64,000 nucleotides of DNA from CAYPNP01 sp964412195 (GTDB lineage Bacteria > Acidobacteriota > JAAYUB01): NCBI GenBank assembly GCA_964412195.1, contig CAYPNP010000005.1, positions 124,001-188,000 on the forward strand. The letters are read 5' to 3'. Position numbers and translations under genes: made by a program. Of the stretch, positions 55,408 through 64,000 are shown piece after piece. The notes under the pieces were generated by a model. It saw only the letters and a program-made list of their open reading frames with translations. It had not been told where the DNA came from and made no database searches. Position 1 is the first letter of the stretch. Each line of letters starts with the position of its first letter.

Positions 55408-56037
55408 TTAACCCGAGGAGGCGGAAGTTTCTTTGAGCACCTGCAATAGCGGGGGCTTCCGGTACCAGGCGAGGTAGAAAAGCGCGGCGGCGATGGAGCC
55501 CAGTCCGTCCGCCAGCATGTCCTTCTGGGCGTCCCACACGTCGCCCTGGCTCCCGAGGACGGCGATGCCGGCGGCCGGATCCGCCATGACGGCGTACACG
55601 AACTCGAAGATCTCGTAGATCGCCGCCGTGGCGAAGATGGCGGCCACGGCGAACAGCGCGGTCAGGGCCCGGGAGTTGGACAGTCGCCGGCGCTCGATGA
55701 ATTCCATGAGGGCGAAGGCGTAGAGCCCCACCGAAAAGTGGGCCACCCGGTCGTAGTGGTTCCGCTGGAAATGGAACAGGTCGGTGACGAAGCCGAAGGG
55801 CACCCGCTCAAAGGTGTAATGCCCGCCGATGGTGTGCATGAAGATCAGCACGGCCATCAGCACGTAGGCCATATTGGAGAAGCGGAACCACCGGTACGAC
55901 ACCGTCAGCGCCGCCACGATCATCAGGATGGGGATGTTCTCCGCCCACCAGACGTCCCGGCTGTGCGGGCGAATCCCCAGCAGGGCGAAGAAGACGACAT
56001 AGGCAATCAACAGGATCAGCGGCAGCCGCTCTCGCAT
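55408..56037 (-). CDS. YjdF-like (DUF2238) membrane protein
   Basis: The 209-aa protein has about six TM helices. Conserved features are 'MHTIGGHYTFERVPFG', 'RNHYDRVAHFSVGLYAFALMEFIER', 'AAIYEIFEFVYAVMADP' and 'GDVWDAQKDMLADGLGSIAA'. His, Glu and Asp lying in helices suggest metal or proton handling, but the family's function is unknown. Confidence 0.88.
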   Translation of the reverse strand: MRERLPLILLIAYVVFFALLGIRPHSRDVWWAENIPILMIVAALTVSYRWFRFSNMAYVLMAVLIFMHTIGGHYTFERVPFGFVTDLFHFQRNHYDRVAHFSVGLYAFALMEFIERRRLSNSRALTALFAVAAIFATAAIYEIFEFVYAVMADPAAGIAVLGSQGDVWDAQKDMLADGLGSIAAALFYLAWYRKPPLLQVLKETSASSG

Positions 56038-56161
56038 GGCGCCCTCCCCGGCCGTGGACTCAAGGCGGTATGATCCCCGATCTCCCGCCTCGATTCAACC
56101 GGAAATAGCGTGAATCGGCGTCACCCGCGCGGGTCTGCGTCGAAGCGTTCCGTGGAGGGGC

Positions 56162-57637
56162 TTAGCGGCGCCCGCGCCGGGCGCACCGCTGGAAGTGGAG
56201 GCCGTAGATCGCCAGCTCCACGGCCACCGGCAGGGCCCGGAACTTGGTCAGGGCCGTCTTGGCCAGCAGCTTCCAATAGAGCAGGCAGGAGCGGGAGAAC
56301 ACGCCGATCCGCCACATGCTCCGGAAGAGGGCCATGATGTCGTCTTTGGACGGGCGGCCCTTGGCGGTGGGCCGGTAGGATTTCAGAAAATTGTTGATCC
56401 GCTGGTAGTAACGCCGGGGCGAGTAGATGGTCTTCACCACATTCTGGTAGCCCCGGAGGAGCTTCTCCCTCCCCATCCGCGGCACGAAGTTCAGCTCGGC
56501 CGATGTGTTCTCCCCGGAGGACTCGCCCACCAGGCGGCCCTCCTTCTTGAGGCGGTGCCACAGCCGGGTGTGGGGCAGGGCGGTGAGCAGGCCCACCATG
56601 GCGGTGGCGACGCCGATCCGCTGAATGAACCGGATCTGGGTCTCGAAAATGTTTTCGGTGTCGCTGTCGAATCCGAGGATGAAGCCGCCCATGACCTGCA
56701 TGCCGTGCTGGTGGATGATCTTCACCGACTCGGCCAGGTCGCGGGTGACGTTTTGCTTCTTGCCGCACTCCCGCAGGCTCTCCAGGCAGGGCGTCTCGAT
56801 GCCGAGGAAGACCTTGGAGAAGTTGGCCGTGCTCATGAGCTGCATCAGTTCGGCGTCGTCGGCCAGGTTGAGGCTCGCCTCCGTCAGCAGCATGTAAGGG
56901 TAGCCGTGCGCCTGCTGCCAGCGGATCAGCTCCCGCAGCATCTGCTTCACCTGCACCTTGTTGCCGATGAAATTGTCGTCGACGATGAAGACCGCCCGCC
57001 GCCATCCGGCGTCGTAAAGGGCCTGGAACTCGGCCACCATCTGGGCGGGCGTCTTGGTCCGCGGGATGCGGCCGTTCATGATCACGATGTCGCAGAACTC
57101 GCAGTCGAAGGGGCAGCCGCGCGAGTACTGGACCGCCATGGTGGCATAGTGCTTCAGGTTGACCAGCGACCAGAGGGGGATCGGCGTCCGCGAAATGTCG
57201 GGCTTTTCCTCGGACCTGTAGATCCTCTGCGGCCGCCCGTTCCGGAGATCCTCCAGGAACGGCGGCAGGGTAACCTCGGCCTCGTTGAGCACGAAATGAT
57301 CCACGTCGGGGAACAGCTCCGGCTGGCCGGAGAAGGCCGGTCCCCCGGCCACCACGGTCTTGCCCAGGGCTTTGCTGCGGCGGATGACATCGCGGGCGCT
57401 GTCCTGCTGAACCAGCATGGCGCTGACGAAGACCAGGTCCGCCCAGGCCACGTCCCCGTCCTGCAGGGCGGCGACGTTGACGTCCACCAGGCGTTTGGAC
57501 CAGCCGGCCGGCAGCATCGCCGCCACGGTCAGCAGCCCCAGCGGGGGAAACGCAGCTTTCTTTTTCACGAATTTCAGGGCGTGCTTGAAGCTCCAGAAGG
57601 TGTCCGGATACTTGGGATAGACGAGCAGTATATTCAT
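56162..57637 (-). CDS. B12-binding radical SAM enzyme, DUF4070 type (HpnR-like)
   Basis: The 491-aa protein starts at ATG 57637, with AGGGAG upstream. An N-terminal B12-binding Rossmann fold ('ILLVYPKYPDTFWSFKHALKF', 'TVVAGGPAFSGQPELFPDVDHFVLNEAE') precedes a radical-SAM core with 'YSRGCPFDCEFCDI' (CxxxCxxC). The C-terminal half matches the DUF4070 kind. This class includes the hopanoid C-3 methylase HpnR, but no hopanoid gene is in the window, so the substrate is left open. A start upstream at 57721 has no ribosome site. Confidence 0.87.
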   Translation of the reverse strand: MNILLVYPKYPDTFWSFKHALKFVKKKAAFPPLGLLTVAAMLPAGWSKRLVDVNVAALQDGDVAWADLVFVSAMLVQQDSARDVIRRSKALGKTVVAGGPAFSGQPELFPDVDHFVLNEAEVTLPPFLEDLRNGRPQRIYRSEEKPDISRTPIPLWSLVNLKHYATMAVQYSRGCPFDCEFCDIVIMNGRIPRTKTPAQMVAEFQALYDAGWRRAVFIVDDNFIGNKVQVKQMLRELIRWQQAHGYPYMLLTEASLNLADDAELMQLMSTANFSKVFLGIETPCLESLRECGKKQNVTRDLAESVKIIHQHGMQVMGGFILGFDSDTENIFETQIRFIQRIGVATAMVGLLTALPHTRLWHRLKKEGRLVGESSGENTSAELNFVPRMGREKLLRGYQNVVKTIYSPRRYYQRINNFLKSYRPTAKGRPSKDDIMALFRSMWRIGVFSRSCLLYWKLLAKTALTKFRALPVAVELAIYGLHFQRCARRGRR

Positions 57638-57805
57638 AAGCTCCCTGCGGCTGTGGTGAGATGGATCCTGGTGGACTTGCCGGATCAGCGGGGGATCGCT
57701 CCATCGGACTCTCGCCAGCAAACTGATTATATGCTCATTTGCCCGGGATGGAGCATGAAATTCATCGGGGCGCCACTAGTTGCTCTCCTCCCACTCCATC
57801 TGCTG

Positions 57806-58594
57806 CTAGATGCAAGAGATCATGCCGCCGTCCACGAGGAGGGTGACGCCGTTGGTGTAGGCGGCGGCGGGGGAGCACAGGAAGGCGGCGACGCGGCCGA
57901 ATTCCTCCGGGCGGCCCAGGCGGCCGAGGGGGATTCCCCGCAGGACCTGCGACCGGACCTCGTCCAGCGTCATGCCCTGGCGGGCGGCGGTTGCGGCGTC
58001 CAGTTCCCGCAGGCGGTCGGTGTCGATCCGGCCCGGAGCCAGGCAATTCACCCGGATGTGGTCATCGGCCAGCTCGATGGACAGCGATTTGCACAATGCC
58101 TGCACGGCCGGGCGAAACACGTTCGAGAGCAACAGGTCCGGAATGGGCCGGCGGACGCTGGAACTGACGATGGCGAGCACGCAGCCTTCTCCGGCGCGCT
58201 GGAAATGGGGCAGGGCGAGGCGCACGCTGCGCACCACGCTCAGGAGGGTGAGGTGGTAGGCGGAGTCCCATTCGGTTTGCGGAAGGTCCTTGAAAGAGCC
58301 GCCCGGCGGGCCGCCGGCGTTGCAGACCAGGATGTCCAATCCGCCCAGGTCCCGGACCGCCCGTTCGAACAGGCCCTCCAGGTCTGCCTCCTGCCGGACG
58401 TCCGCCACATACGCCCAGGCCCTGGAATTCGCCGATTCCAGGATCTGCCGGACTGCGTGGTCCAACCGCTCGGGGTTCCGGCTGCAGATGGCCACGGAAG
58501 CTCCCTCCGCCGCCAGGGCGCAGGCGGTCGCCAGCCCCAGACCGCTGCTGGCTGCCAGAACCAGGGCCCTTCTCTCATCAAGTTTCAGATCCAT
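57806..58594 (-). CDS. SDR-family protein lacking the YxxxK pair
   Basis: The 262-aa protein has the NAD(P) Rossmann motif 'ALVLAASSGLGLATACALA', 'NAGG', and FabG-like 'GRLGRPEEFGRVAAFLCSPAAAYTNGVTLLVDGG'. At the active site, after 'VSSSVRRPIPD', the residues read 'LLLSNVFRPAVQAL', so both catalytic Tyr and Lys are replaced. I recall the same 'LSN.LR' form in a broad SDR subgroup often labelled oxoacyl reductase. Activity must differ from FabG or be absent. Confidence 0.85.
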   Translation of the reverse strand: MDLKLDERRALVLAASSGLGLATACALAAEGASVAICSRNPERLDHAVRQILESANSRAWAYVADVRQEADLEGLFERAVRDLGGLDILVCNAGGPPGGSFKDLPQTEWDSAYHLTLLSVVRSVRLALPHFQRAGEGCVLAIVSSSVRRPIPDLLLSNVFRPAVQALCKSLSIELADDHIRVNCLAPGRIDTDRLRELDAATAARQGMTLDEVRSQVLRGIPLGRLGRPEEFGRVAAFLCSPAAAYTNGVTLLVDGGMISCI

Positions 58595-58833
58595 GCATCC
58601 TCCGGATTACGCTTTAAGTGTAATTATGTATAATCATTGAACAATATAAATTCCATTTTCTCAGTATGATAGACAATGAAAAAAAATTGGCGCCCTGGAT
58701 GTTTTCCTTGCACCTTGCTTTTTCTTTATATTAGAATACAGATCGTGCATTTGTATTATTGAGGCAAGGTGTACTGAATCATTGATCAGACGATCCATCC
58801 GCAAAACCATAATATTTTTTTAGAGGAGGTGCC
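58595..58833. promoter_or_regulatory. AT-rich divergent control region, SDR / multihaem cytochrome
   Basis: This 239-bp gap is far more AT-rich than its surroundings. It contains TATAAT (58629-58634, plus), further A/T boxes (58665-58670, 58727-58737) and a strong AGAGGAGGTG ribosome site just before the cytochrome ATG. No -35/-10 pair at canonical spacing is clear, so the promoter is not assigned. Confidence 0.5.
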
Positions 58834-60645
58834 ATGCGCATCAGATTCGTACTGTTGTTCTTGTTGGCGGCCGCCGTATTCTGCGCCGCCGCAAAGACGA
58901 TCGGCGACACCGCCCCTCAGGCCATCGGCCCGACGGAACAGATGATCGCCAACCTGAAAGCCAGCTTGATCAAGAATTTCGGTGATCAGGCGCTCGCCAC
59001 GAATACTCCCGTGGGGTCCGAGTACTGCATCGCCTGCCACGCCGCATTCAATCCGGAAGTGGATGAGTGGCACCACACGCTGCACGCCTTTTTCATCCGC
59101 AAACCCATGGGTATGTGGACCATGACCCCGGGCAAGGGCATCGTGTGCGATTTTGACGGGAATGGCGTGGATGACTTCATCCAGGGCGTGGATTTCAACA
59201 CCGTCGCCAACAGCCCGTTCGAAGCACAGAAACCCAATGCCCCCATCCTGTCCTACGACGCCGCGACCGACACCTACTTCATCCAATTAGGTCCCGGCGG
59301 CCTGAAACTGAAGGTGGGCGCAACCCTGGGCGGCTCCTCCCTGGACAACGGGCAGCGGTACATGTGCTACGTGCCGGTGGCGGACGGCGAGACCGGCTAC
59401 TCCGACGCCGTCTACTTCGGTCCTCTGGCTTGGGGTGGGTCCTCCATCAGCTCCAATGCCAGCAACTGGTATACCGGCAACACCCCCAAATATGCCCCCG
59501 GCGTGATCCGTTCCGGGCTGGCCGGCCTGCAGGGCCAGAATTATCTGAAGACCTGCTCCGGTTGCCATATCACCCAGGTCCGCAAGGCCTACGTGACCGC
59601 TTCCGGCGAGTACGTGGTCAATCCGTACCCGGCCACCCTGATCCCGAACGACAGCCCGAACTATCCCGACCTGGATGGCGACGGGATCGCGGACATGGCC
59701 AACATCGGCTGCGAGTCCTGCCACGGCCCCGGCTCCCTGCATATCCTGGGAGGCGGCGATCCCTCCAAGATTGTGAATCCTTCCGACATCAGGAATAACC
59801 AGAAGCGGTCCGCCGTCTGCCTGCAGTGCCACGTGCAGATCGCATCCGCGCCCAACAAGGTGTGGGGTTTCACCTACAACGAGACCGCGAACCACGGCTA
59901 CGTCGTGACCAGCGACCCTGAAGACCTGGCCAATTACCAGGTGTTCACCGGCGGCCTGTGGCCCGACGGGTGGAACTACATCGCCGCCCGCATCGACAGC
60001 TACAAGGTCAGCGGCCACTACCAGGGAGCCCATGGCATCGCCTGCAACAACTGCCACAATCCCCATGCCGAGACCACCAATCCGGCCCAAGTCCGCGACC
60101 TGATGAGCAGCCACGGCGTCACCGACATCCCGGCGAGCACCCACAACGACAGCTTCTGCCTGTCCTGCCACAATGCGCCCTACTTCGGGACCGTGACCGC
60201 CGCCCAGATCAAGGATTGGGACAACAACTTCGAAGCCATCCGCAACCTGATCGAAGGGCACGCTCACCATCCGTACGGCGCCGACCGCATCATGGGCTTG
60301 GCCAACTGCATCGGCTGCCACATGGCCCCGACCGCCGGACACGGCACGATCGAGGGAGCCACGCACACCTTCTTCCCGGCTGAGCCCGAGGCCACCATCG
60401 AGTACGCCAGCGTAACCGGCCTGGCCTACGGCGGCACCGGCAACGTGAACTCCTGCTCCGCCACCTGCCACCGAGGCCGCGCCCGCGTGTGGTACGACGT
60501 GCCGATCCTGAACACCGGCTGGGACAACAACAAGTTCGGCACTCAGGACGAAGTGAACCTGGCCGAGCACCTGGTCCAGTACTTCGGCCCCGGCGGCCTC
60601 TGGTGGGACACTTCCGCCGCCAAGATGGAAAAGGCCCACAAATAG
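58834..60645 (+). CDS. Exported multihaem c-type cytochrome (8 haem motifs)
   Basis: The 603-aa protein has a signal peptide ('MRIRFVLLFLLAAAVFCAAA'). Seven CxxCH motifs are visible: CIACH (near residue 65), CSGCH, CESCH, CLQCH, CNNCH, CLSCH and CIGCH. An eighth, CSATCH, has three residues between the cysteines (CX3CH). Other His residues supply distal ligands. A non-haem beta domain (about residues 80-240) precedes the second motif. It would move electrons in the periplasm or at the surface; the redox partner is unknown. It ends in a strong terminator and is monocistronic. Confidence 0.93.
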   Translation: MRIRFVLLFLLAAAVFCAAAKTIGDTAPQAIGPTEQMIANLKASLIKNFGDQALATNTPVGSEYCIACHAAFNPEVDEWHHTLHAFFIRKPMGMWTMTPGKGIVCDFDGNGVDDFIQGVDFNTVANSPFEAQKPNAPILSYDAATDTYFIQLGPGGLKLKVGATLGGSSLDNGQRYMCYVPVADGETGYSDAVYFGPLAWGGSSISSNASNWYTGNTPKYAPGVIRSGLAGLQGQNYLKTCSGCHITQVRKAYVTASGEYVVNPYPATLIPNDSPNYPDLDGDGIADMANIGCESCHGPGSLHILGGGDPSKIVNPSDIRNNQKRSAVCLQCHVQIASAPNKVWGFTYNETANHGYVVTSDPEDLANYQVFTGGLWPDGWNYIAARIDSYKVSGHYQGAHGIACNNCHNPHAETTNPAQVRDLMSSHGVTDIPASTHNDSFCLSCHNAPYFGTVTAAQIKDWDNNFEAIRNLIEGHAHHPYGADRIMGLANCIGCHMAPTAGHGTIEGATHTFFPAEPEATIEYASVTGLAYGGTGNVNSCSATCHRGRARVWYDVPILNTGWDNNKFGTQDEVNLAEHLVQYFGPGGLWWDTSAAKMEKAHK

Positions 60646-60670
60646 ACGGAAGACCCCTGACCTTTTTCAC

Positions 60671-60700
60671 GGCTGCCTCCTCCGGAGGCAGCCTTTTTTT
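60671..60700 (+). terminator. Intrinsic terminator after the cytochrome gene
   Basis: A 10-bp perfect stem GGCTGCCTCC / GGAGGCAGCC (3-nt loop) is followed by seven T, 25 bp after the cytochrome stop. Confidence 0.93.
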
Positions 60701-60794
60701 ACATATCCACACCGAAAACCGAAGGAAGTTCCAGCATCTTACTGTTTATCGATCCGAGCAACTTGACTTCATTCCGCCTCACAGGAGATGTTTC

Positions 60795-61322
60795 ATGGCT
60801 ATCGACCCGCAATATCCGATCGGAAAATTCCAAGCGCCGGAAAAGATCACTCCGGCCATGCGAGTGGAATTCATCAACCAAATCGCGGAGGCCCCGGAGC
60901 GACTGCGCGCGGCCATCAAGGGATTTTCTGCTGCCCAATTCGGGACGCCTTACCGGGAAGGCGGATGGACTGTCCGGCAGTTGGTCCACCACCTGCCGGA
61001 CAGTCACATGAACGCTTACATCCGCTGCAAGCTGGCCCTGACGGAAGAGGAGCCCCTCGTCAAGACCTATGAAGAGGCCCGATGGGCGGAGCTTCCCGAC
61101 GGGCGCGACGCCGATCCCGAATTCTCCCTGGCCCTGTTCGAAATGCTGCACAAGCGGTGGGCGATGCTACTCGGGAGCCTCGACGAGGTCCAATTCCGCC
61201 GGACGCTGCGCCACCCGGCGTTCGGGGTCATCACGCTGGAGTGGCTGCTGGCGCTGTACGCCTGGCACGGCCGCCACCACGTCGCCCAGATCGACGCCCT
61301 GCGGGAGAGGATGGGCTGGTAA
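60795..61322 (+). CDS. DinB-fold metal-dependent protein, BstA/YfiT-like
   Basis: The 175-aa protein starts at ATG 60795 (CAGGAG upstream). 'GGWTVRQLVHHLPDSHMNAYIRCKLALTEEEPLVKTYEEARWAEL' and 'LYAWHGRHHVAQI' place the three metal-binding His as in the DinB_2/YfiT family. Bacillus relatives are bacillithiol S-transferases (BstA). Whether this organism makes bacillithiol is unknown, so the thiol partner is not assigned. Confidence 0.88.
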   Translation: MAIDPQYPIGKFQAPEKITPAMRVEFINQIAEAPERLRAAIKGFSAAQFGTPYREGGWTVRQLVHHLPDSHMNAYIRCKLALTEEEPLVKTYEEARWAELPDGRDADPEFSLALFEMLHKRWAMLLGSLDEVQFRRTLRHPAFGVITLEWLLALYAWHGRHHVAQIDALRERMGW

Positions 61323-61351
61323 CCGAAATCTGGATCCTGCCTGAACATCAC

Positions 61352-61462
61352 TGATACGGCGATGGGCGAAACGGCGAAATGGAGCAAGACCAACCGGAGT
61401 GGCACTGATGGTATCGGTCTGGGTAACTCGCCGATTCACCGTTTTGCCGTTTCGCCGTTTCC
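61352..61462. repeat. Inverted pair of 8-bp word arrays (GGCGAAAC)
   Basis: The left arm (61352-61384) contains CGGCGATGG, GCGAAAC, GGCGAAAT. The right arm (61428-61462) is the inverse (TCGCCGATT, CACCGTTTT, GCCGTTTC, GCCGTTTC). The right arm overlaps the last nine codons of the EamA gene. Confidence 0.85.
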
Positions 61463-62377
61463 TTTTCTCAGTCGAGATGATCGACGCAGCTGAACAAGGA
61501 CGGCGCCGGCGCCGGCCAGGACGAGGCCGGCGATCTTCTGCGGGGAGAGGCTCTCGCCCAGGAAGATCCAGGCCAGGCAGGCGATCTGGATCATCATGGT
61601 GCTGTTGATGATGGTGGACTCCACGGCGGAGAGGACCTGCAGGGTCCGGTTCCAGAGGGTAAAGGCCAAAGCCGTGTTCACCACAGCCAGCCACGCGATG
61701 ATGGCCCAACTGGAGGCCTTCAATGGTGGCAGGCCCTGCGCCGCGATTCCCCCCGCGAGCATCAGCAGGGAGCCGACGCCCATGCTCACCGTGGTGACCG
61801 CCAGCGCCGGAATGGCGCGGTCCCGGTTGATGTACCGCCCGAGCAGGGACGAGCCCGAGTTGGCGGCCAATCCCAGCGCCATGACCGCGATACCCACCCA
61901 CTCCCCGTGGGCGAATGCCGCCGGATAGAAGAAGATCAGCACACCCGCCAGGTTCAGGATGACGCCGGCCCACTGCAGCGGGCTGGGTCTTTCCGAGAGC
62001 AGGAATACGCCCACCAGCGCCACCACCGCCGAGGTGCAATTAAGCATCATGCTGGCCGTGACGGCGGGCAGGAGAGACAAGCCGATGAATTGGGTTCCCT
62101 GGGTGAGCGCGTAATAGACCACGCCGAGGGCGGTGAGCAACGCCCATTGGCGGGCCGTCAGGTTGCGGATCGCGGCCCGGGTGGACGGGGCGACAGCGAA
62201 CGGCAGCAGGCAGAGGAACGCCAGGAAATAGCGCAATCCGGCAAAAGTCAGGGCGGGGATATCGTGGAGGCCGAATTTGATCAGGATCCAGGACGAGGAC
62301 CACAGCGCCGTGACGAACAGCGCTTCGAGCACCGCCGACAGATGGCCGGGATGTCGAGGGGAGGATGATCCGGACAT
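61436..62377 (-). CDS. EamA/DMT-family transporter
   Basis: The 313-aa protein has ten TM helices in two EamA repeats: 'LFVTALWSSSWILIKFGLHDIPALTFAGLRYFLAFLCLLPF' and 'GLAANSGSSLLGRYINRDRAIPALAVTTVSMGVGSLLML'. It probably exports a small metabolite such as an amino acid. The last residues (GNGETAKR) are encoded by the repeat array, so the C-terminus was probably set by repeat insertion. Confidence 0.9.
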   Translation of the reverse strand: MSGSSSPRHPGHLSAVLEALFVTALWSSSWILIKFGLHDIPALTFAGLRYFLAFLCLLPFAVAPSTRAAIRNLTARQWALLTALGVVYYALTQGTQFIGLSLLPAVTASMMLNCTSAVVALVGVFLLSERPSPLQWAGVILNLAGVLIFFYPAAFAHGEWVGIAVMALGLAANSGSSLLGRYINRDRAIPALAVTTVSMGVGSLLMLAGGIAAQGLPPLKASSWAIIAWLAVVNTALAFTLWNRTLQVLSAVESTIINSTMMIQIACLAWIFLGESLSPQKIAGLVLAGAGAVLVQLRRSSRLRKGNGETAKR

Positions 62378-62512
62378 AGGAGCCGTATTATAGCATCACT
62401 CCCCGAAAGGCTTCGACGACCAAAGGATTCCCGTGATTTCTGGGGGACGAACTCCAAGTTCTGCTAAAATATTGCCGATCGAGCAAACGGAATTTTCGAC
62501 TGAGGAGGTCTC

Positions 62513-64000
62513 ATGCCACGACGCTGGATCGCGACGACCCTCTGGATCGTCCTCGCGGGAGTGCTTGCCGCCGGCGCGCCAGATGCGGCCGGGCTGGTCC
62601 TCGAGCGGGTCGCTCAGGAACTTGACGGATCAGTCAAGGGATGGGTATGCGCCGTGGGGGACGGGAGCTGGCAACCGTACACCGTCGGGCGCAGCCTGGA
62701 GGTCCCCGACATGCGATTCCGCGTCACCATCGCCGGGCGGGACACGTTCGCCGGCAGTCCGGTGCTGGGCACCCCCTTGTCGCTCCGGTTGAAATTCCGC
62801 GCCGTGGGGCTGTGCGAAGTGGTGCCGGTCCTCGACGGAAAGGAACTGGAAGCGTTCACGGTGGACGGAAGCACTGGGCCGGTTGAAATCGAGAAAACCC
62901 TCGAACTGGCCGGGAGGACCGGGAAGGTTCCACTGGAACTGGAATTGCGCGTCGCCAACAAGGGCTTCCAGCCGCCCCGGGGGGAGTTCTGGCCGCCGCG
63001 CCGCCGCCCTCTCCCGGAGGAAGGCTTGTTCTTTTACATCCTGAAAGCGGAACTGGATTATCCGGCTGCCGCGGATACCCGGAAGGAAGTCCAGGGATGG
63101 CTGACGTCCATGCAAACGGCCGACCGGCTGCTCAATCCCGAACTGGTGCGGTACACCTTCGTCGGCGGTGCCTATCCCATCCCCGACCGCCGGCTGGTCC
63201 CGCCCGAGCGTCTCGCCCAGCTGCGGGACTCCTTCTCCCGGTCCGTCCTCGCCTTCGACCTGCCGGCGCTCCTGGAAGGGCGCGCCGGCGACGTGCAGAC
63301 GTCCATCCGGCAATCCTACGGGATGTCGGCGGAGCTGGCGAAGTACGCCAAGGAATTCAAGGTGTATCTCATCGGCAACGCCCACATCGACATCGCCTGG
63401 CTGTGGCGCATGTCCGAGACGCAGCAGGTGGCCCGCAATACCTTCGGGACCGTCCTGCAGAACATGCTGGAGTACCCCGAGCTGCGCTATGCCCAGAGCC
63501 AGGCCGTGACCTACGCTTGGATGGAGGAGCAGTATCCCGACCTGTTCAAGGAAATCCAGGCACGCGTCAAGGACGGTCGCTGGGAGATCGTGGGCGGCAT
63601 GTGGGTGGAGCCGGACTGCAACCTCATCGGCGGCGAGAGCTGGGTCCGCCAGCTGCTGTACGGCAAGAAATACTTCAAGGAGAAATTCGGTGTCGACGTC
63701 CGCACCGGCTGGAACCCGGATTCCTTCGGCTACAATTGGAACATGCCCCAGATCTACAAGAAGAGCGGCATCGACTGCTTCATCACCCAGAAGATCCGCT
63801 GGAACGACACCACAGTCTTCCCCTATTTCATTTTCTGGTGGCAGGGCGCCGACGACAGCCGCCTGCTGACGTACTTTCCGCCCATGTCCTACGACTCCGA
63901 CGTGCAGCTTGCCGAGGTGGCGCGGGCCGCCGGGACGTACGAGGCTGTCACCGGCTACAAGAAATACCTGATCCTCTGGGGCCTTGGCGACCATGGGGGC
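62513..64000 (+). CDS. GH38 alpha-mannosidase, partial (continues past the window)
   Basis: 496 codons are open from ATG 62513 (TGAGGAGG upstream) to the last base. A signal peptide ('WIATTLWIVLAGVLAAGAP') and a beta-rich N-terminal domain precede the GH38 barrel. 'YLIGNAHIDIAWLWRMSET' has the His and Asp zinc ligands, 'GGMWVEPDCNLIGGES' is conserved, 'GWNPDSFGYNWNMPQI' contains the nucleophile Asp, and 'LWGLGDHGG' at the edge has the third zinc ligand. It hydrolyses alpha-mannosides outside the cytoplasm. A 454-codon frame opposite it has no recognisable motif. Confidence 0.94.
   Translation, partial: MPRRWIATTLWIVLAGVLAAGAPDAAGLVLERVAQELDGSVKGWVCAVGDGSWQPYTVGRSLEVPDMRFRVTIAGRDTFAGSPVLGTPLSLRLKFRAVGLCEVVPVLDGKELEAFTVDGSTGPVEIEKTLELAGRTGKVPLELELRVANKGFQPPRGEFWPPRRRPLPEEGLFFYILKAELDYPAAADTRKEVQGWLTSMQTADRLLNPELVRYTFVGGAYPIPDRRLVPPERLAQLRDSFSRSVLAFDLPALLEGRAGDVQTSIRQSYGMSAELAKYAKEFKVYLIGNAHIDIAWLWRMSETQQVARNTFGTVLQNMLEYPELRYAQSQAVTYAWMEEQYPDLFKEIQARVKDGRWEIVGGMWVEPDCNLIGGESWVRQLLYGKKYFKEKFGVDVRTGWNPDSFGYNWNMPQIYKKSGIDCFITQKIRWNDTTVFPYFIFWWQGADDSRLLTYFPPMSYDSDVQLAEVARAAGTYEAVTGYKKYLILWGLGDHGG

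Noticed and set aside
56162..57637. Naming the gene hpnR
   Set aside because: Domain order fits, but no hopanoid biosynthesis gene is nearby and the family has several substrates.
56195..58633. 812-codon plus-strand frame
   Set aside because: Runs across two real minus-strand genes (radical SAM and SDR) and their gap; no motif.
62630..63994. 454-codon open frame on the minus strand
   Set aside because: It lies opposite the GH38 gene, has no family motif, and results from high GC; the plus-strand frame has all catalytic motifs.

Overview
The window is high-GC DNA from a Gram-negative bacterium. Sensors with ligand-type beta-propellers, a serine/threonine kinase that opens like the 'MIGQTVSHY' kinases, a quinol-dependent NO reductase, a multihaem cytochrome c and long glycoside hydrolases together suggest Acidobacteriota. 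That assignment is inference from gene content; no rRNA or other phylogenetic marker is present, and I saw no tRNA, CRISPR array, transposase or prophage gene.

Layout. 1-7.1 kb (minus strand): an ECF sigma factor with its small membrane partner (cut by the window edge), a 3-TM protein, a RiPP-type cobalamin/radical-SAM enzyme directly behind a 359-aa protein with 32-residue repeats, a double YkgJ cysteine-cluster protein and a MatB-like acyl-CoA synthetase. 7.2-22.5 kb (plus): a membrane-anchored unknown, a YdcF/ElyC protein, a DHCW cupin, a VOC protein, a 1,299-aa exported ankyrin protein, a GT-C glycosyltransferase and two GGDEF proteins (PDZ-multiTM-GAF-GGDEF and beta-propeller-Y_Y_Y-GGDEF). 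22.6-32.6 kb (minus): a complete aromatic/tryptophan supra-operon, aroF-trpE-trpG-trpD-trpC-trpF-trpB-trpA-aroA. It is preceded by a 21-codon leader peptide with four consecutive Trp codons, a 14-bp hairpin and an intrinsic terminator, i.e. a transcription attenuator. 32.9-41.9 kb (plus): a membrane Ser/Thr kinase with TPRs, an unknown small protein, an M28 peptidase, and a beta-propeller histidine kinase with its LuxR-type regulator. 42.2-47.1 kb (minus): a 1.2-kaa GH13 protein and a double-GNAT protein. 47.2-64 kb (mixed strands): two double-VOC proteins, qNOR (norZ), an ABC exporter, glycerate kinase, a YjdF-like protein, a B12/radical-SAM enzyme, an atypical SDR, a multihaem cytochrome c, a BstA/YfiT-like protein, an EamA transporter and, running off the right edge, a GH38 alpha-mannosidase.

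Three things stand out. First, the trp attenuator, which would put the first step of the shikimate pathway (aroF) under Trp control together with the Trp branch. Second, the repeat protein plus RiPP-type radical SAM pair at 1.3-4.3 kb, a candidate undescribed modification system. Third, intergenic arrays of degenerate 7- to 9-bp words, often as inverted pairs, which have entered gene ends: the TrpB tail, the TrpF head and the EamA tail.
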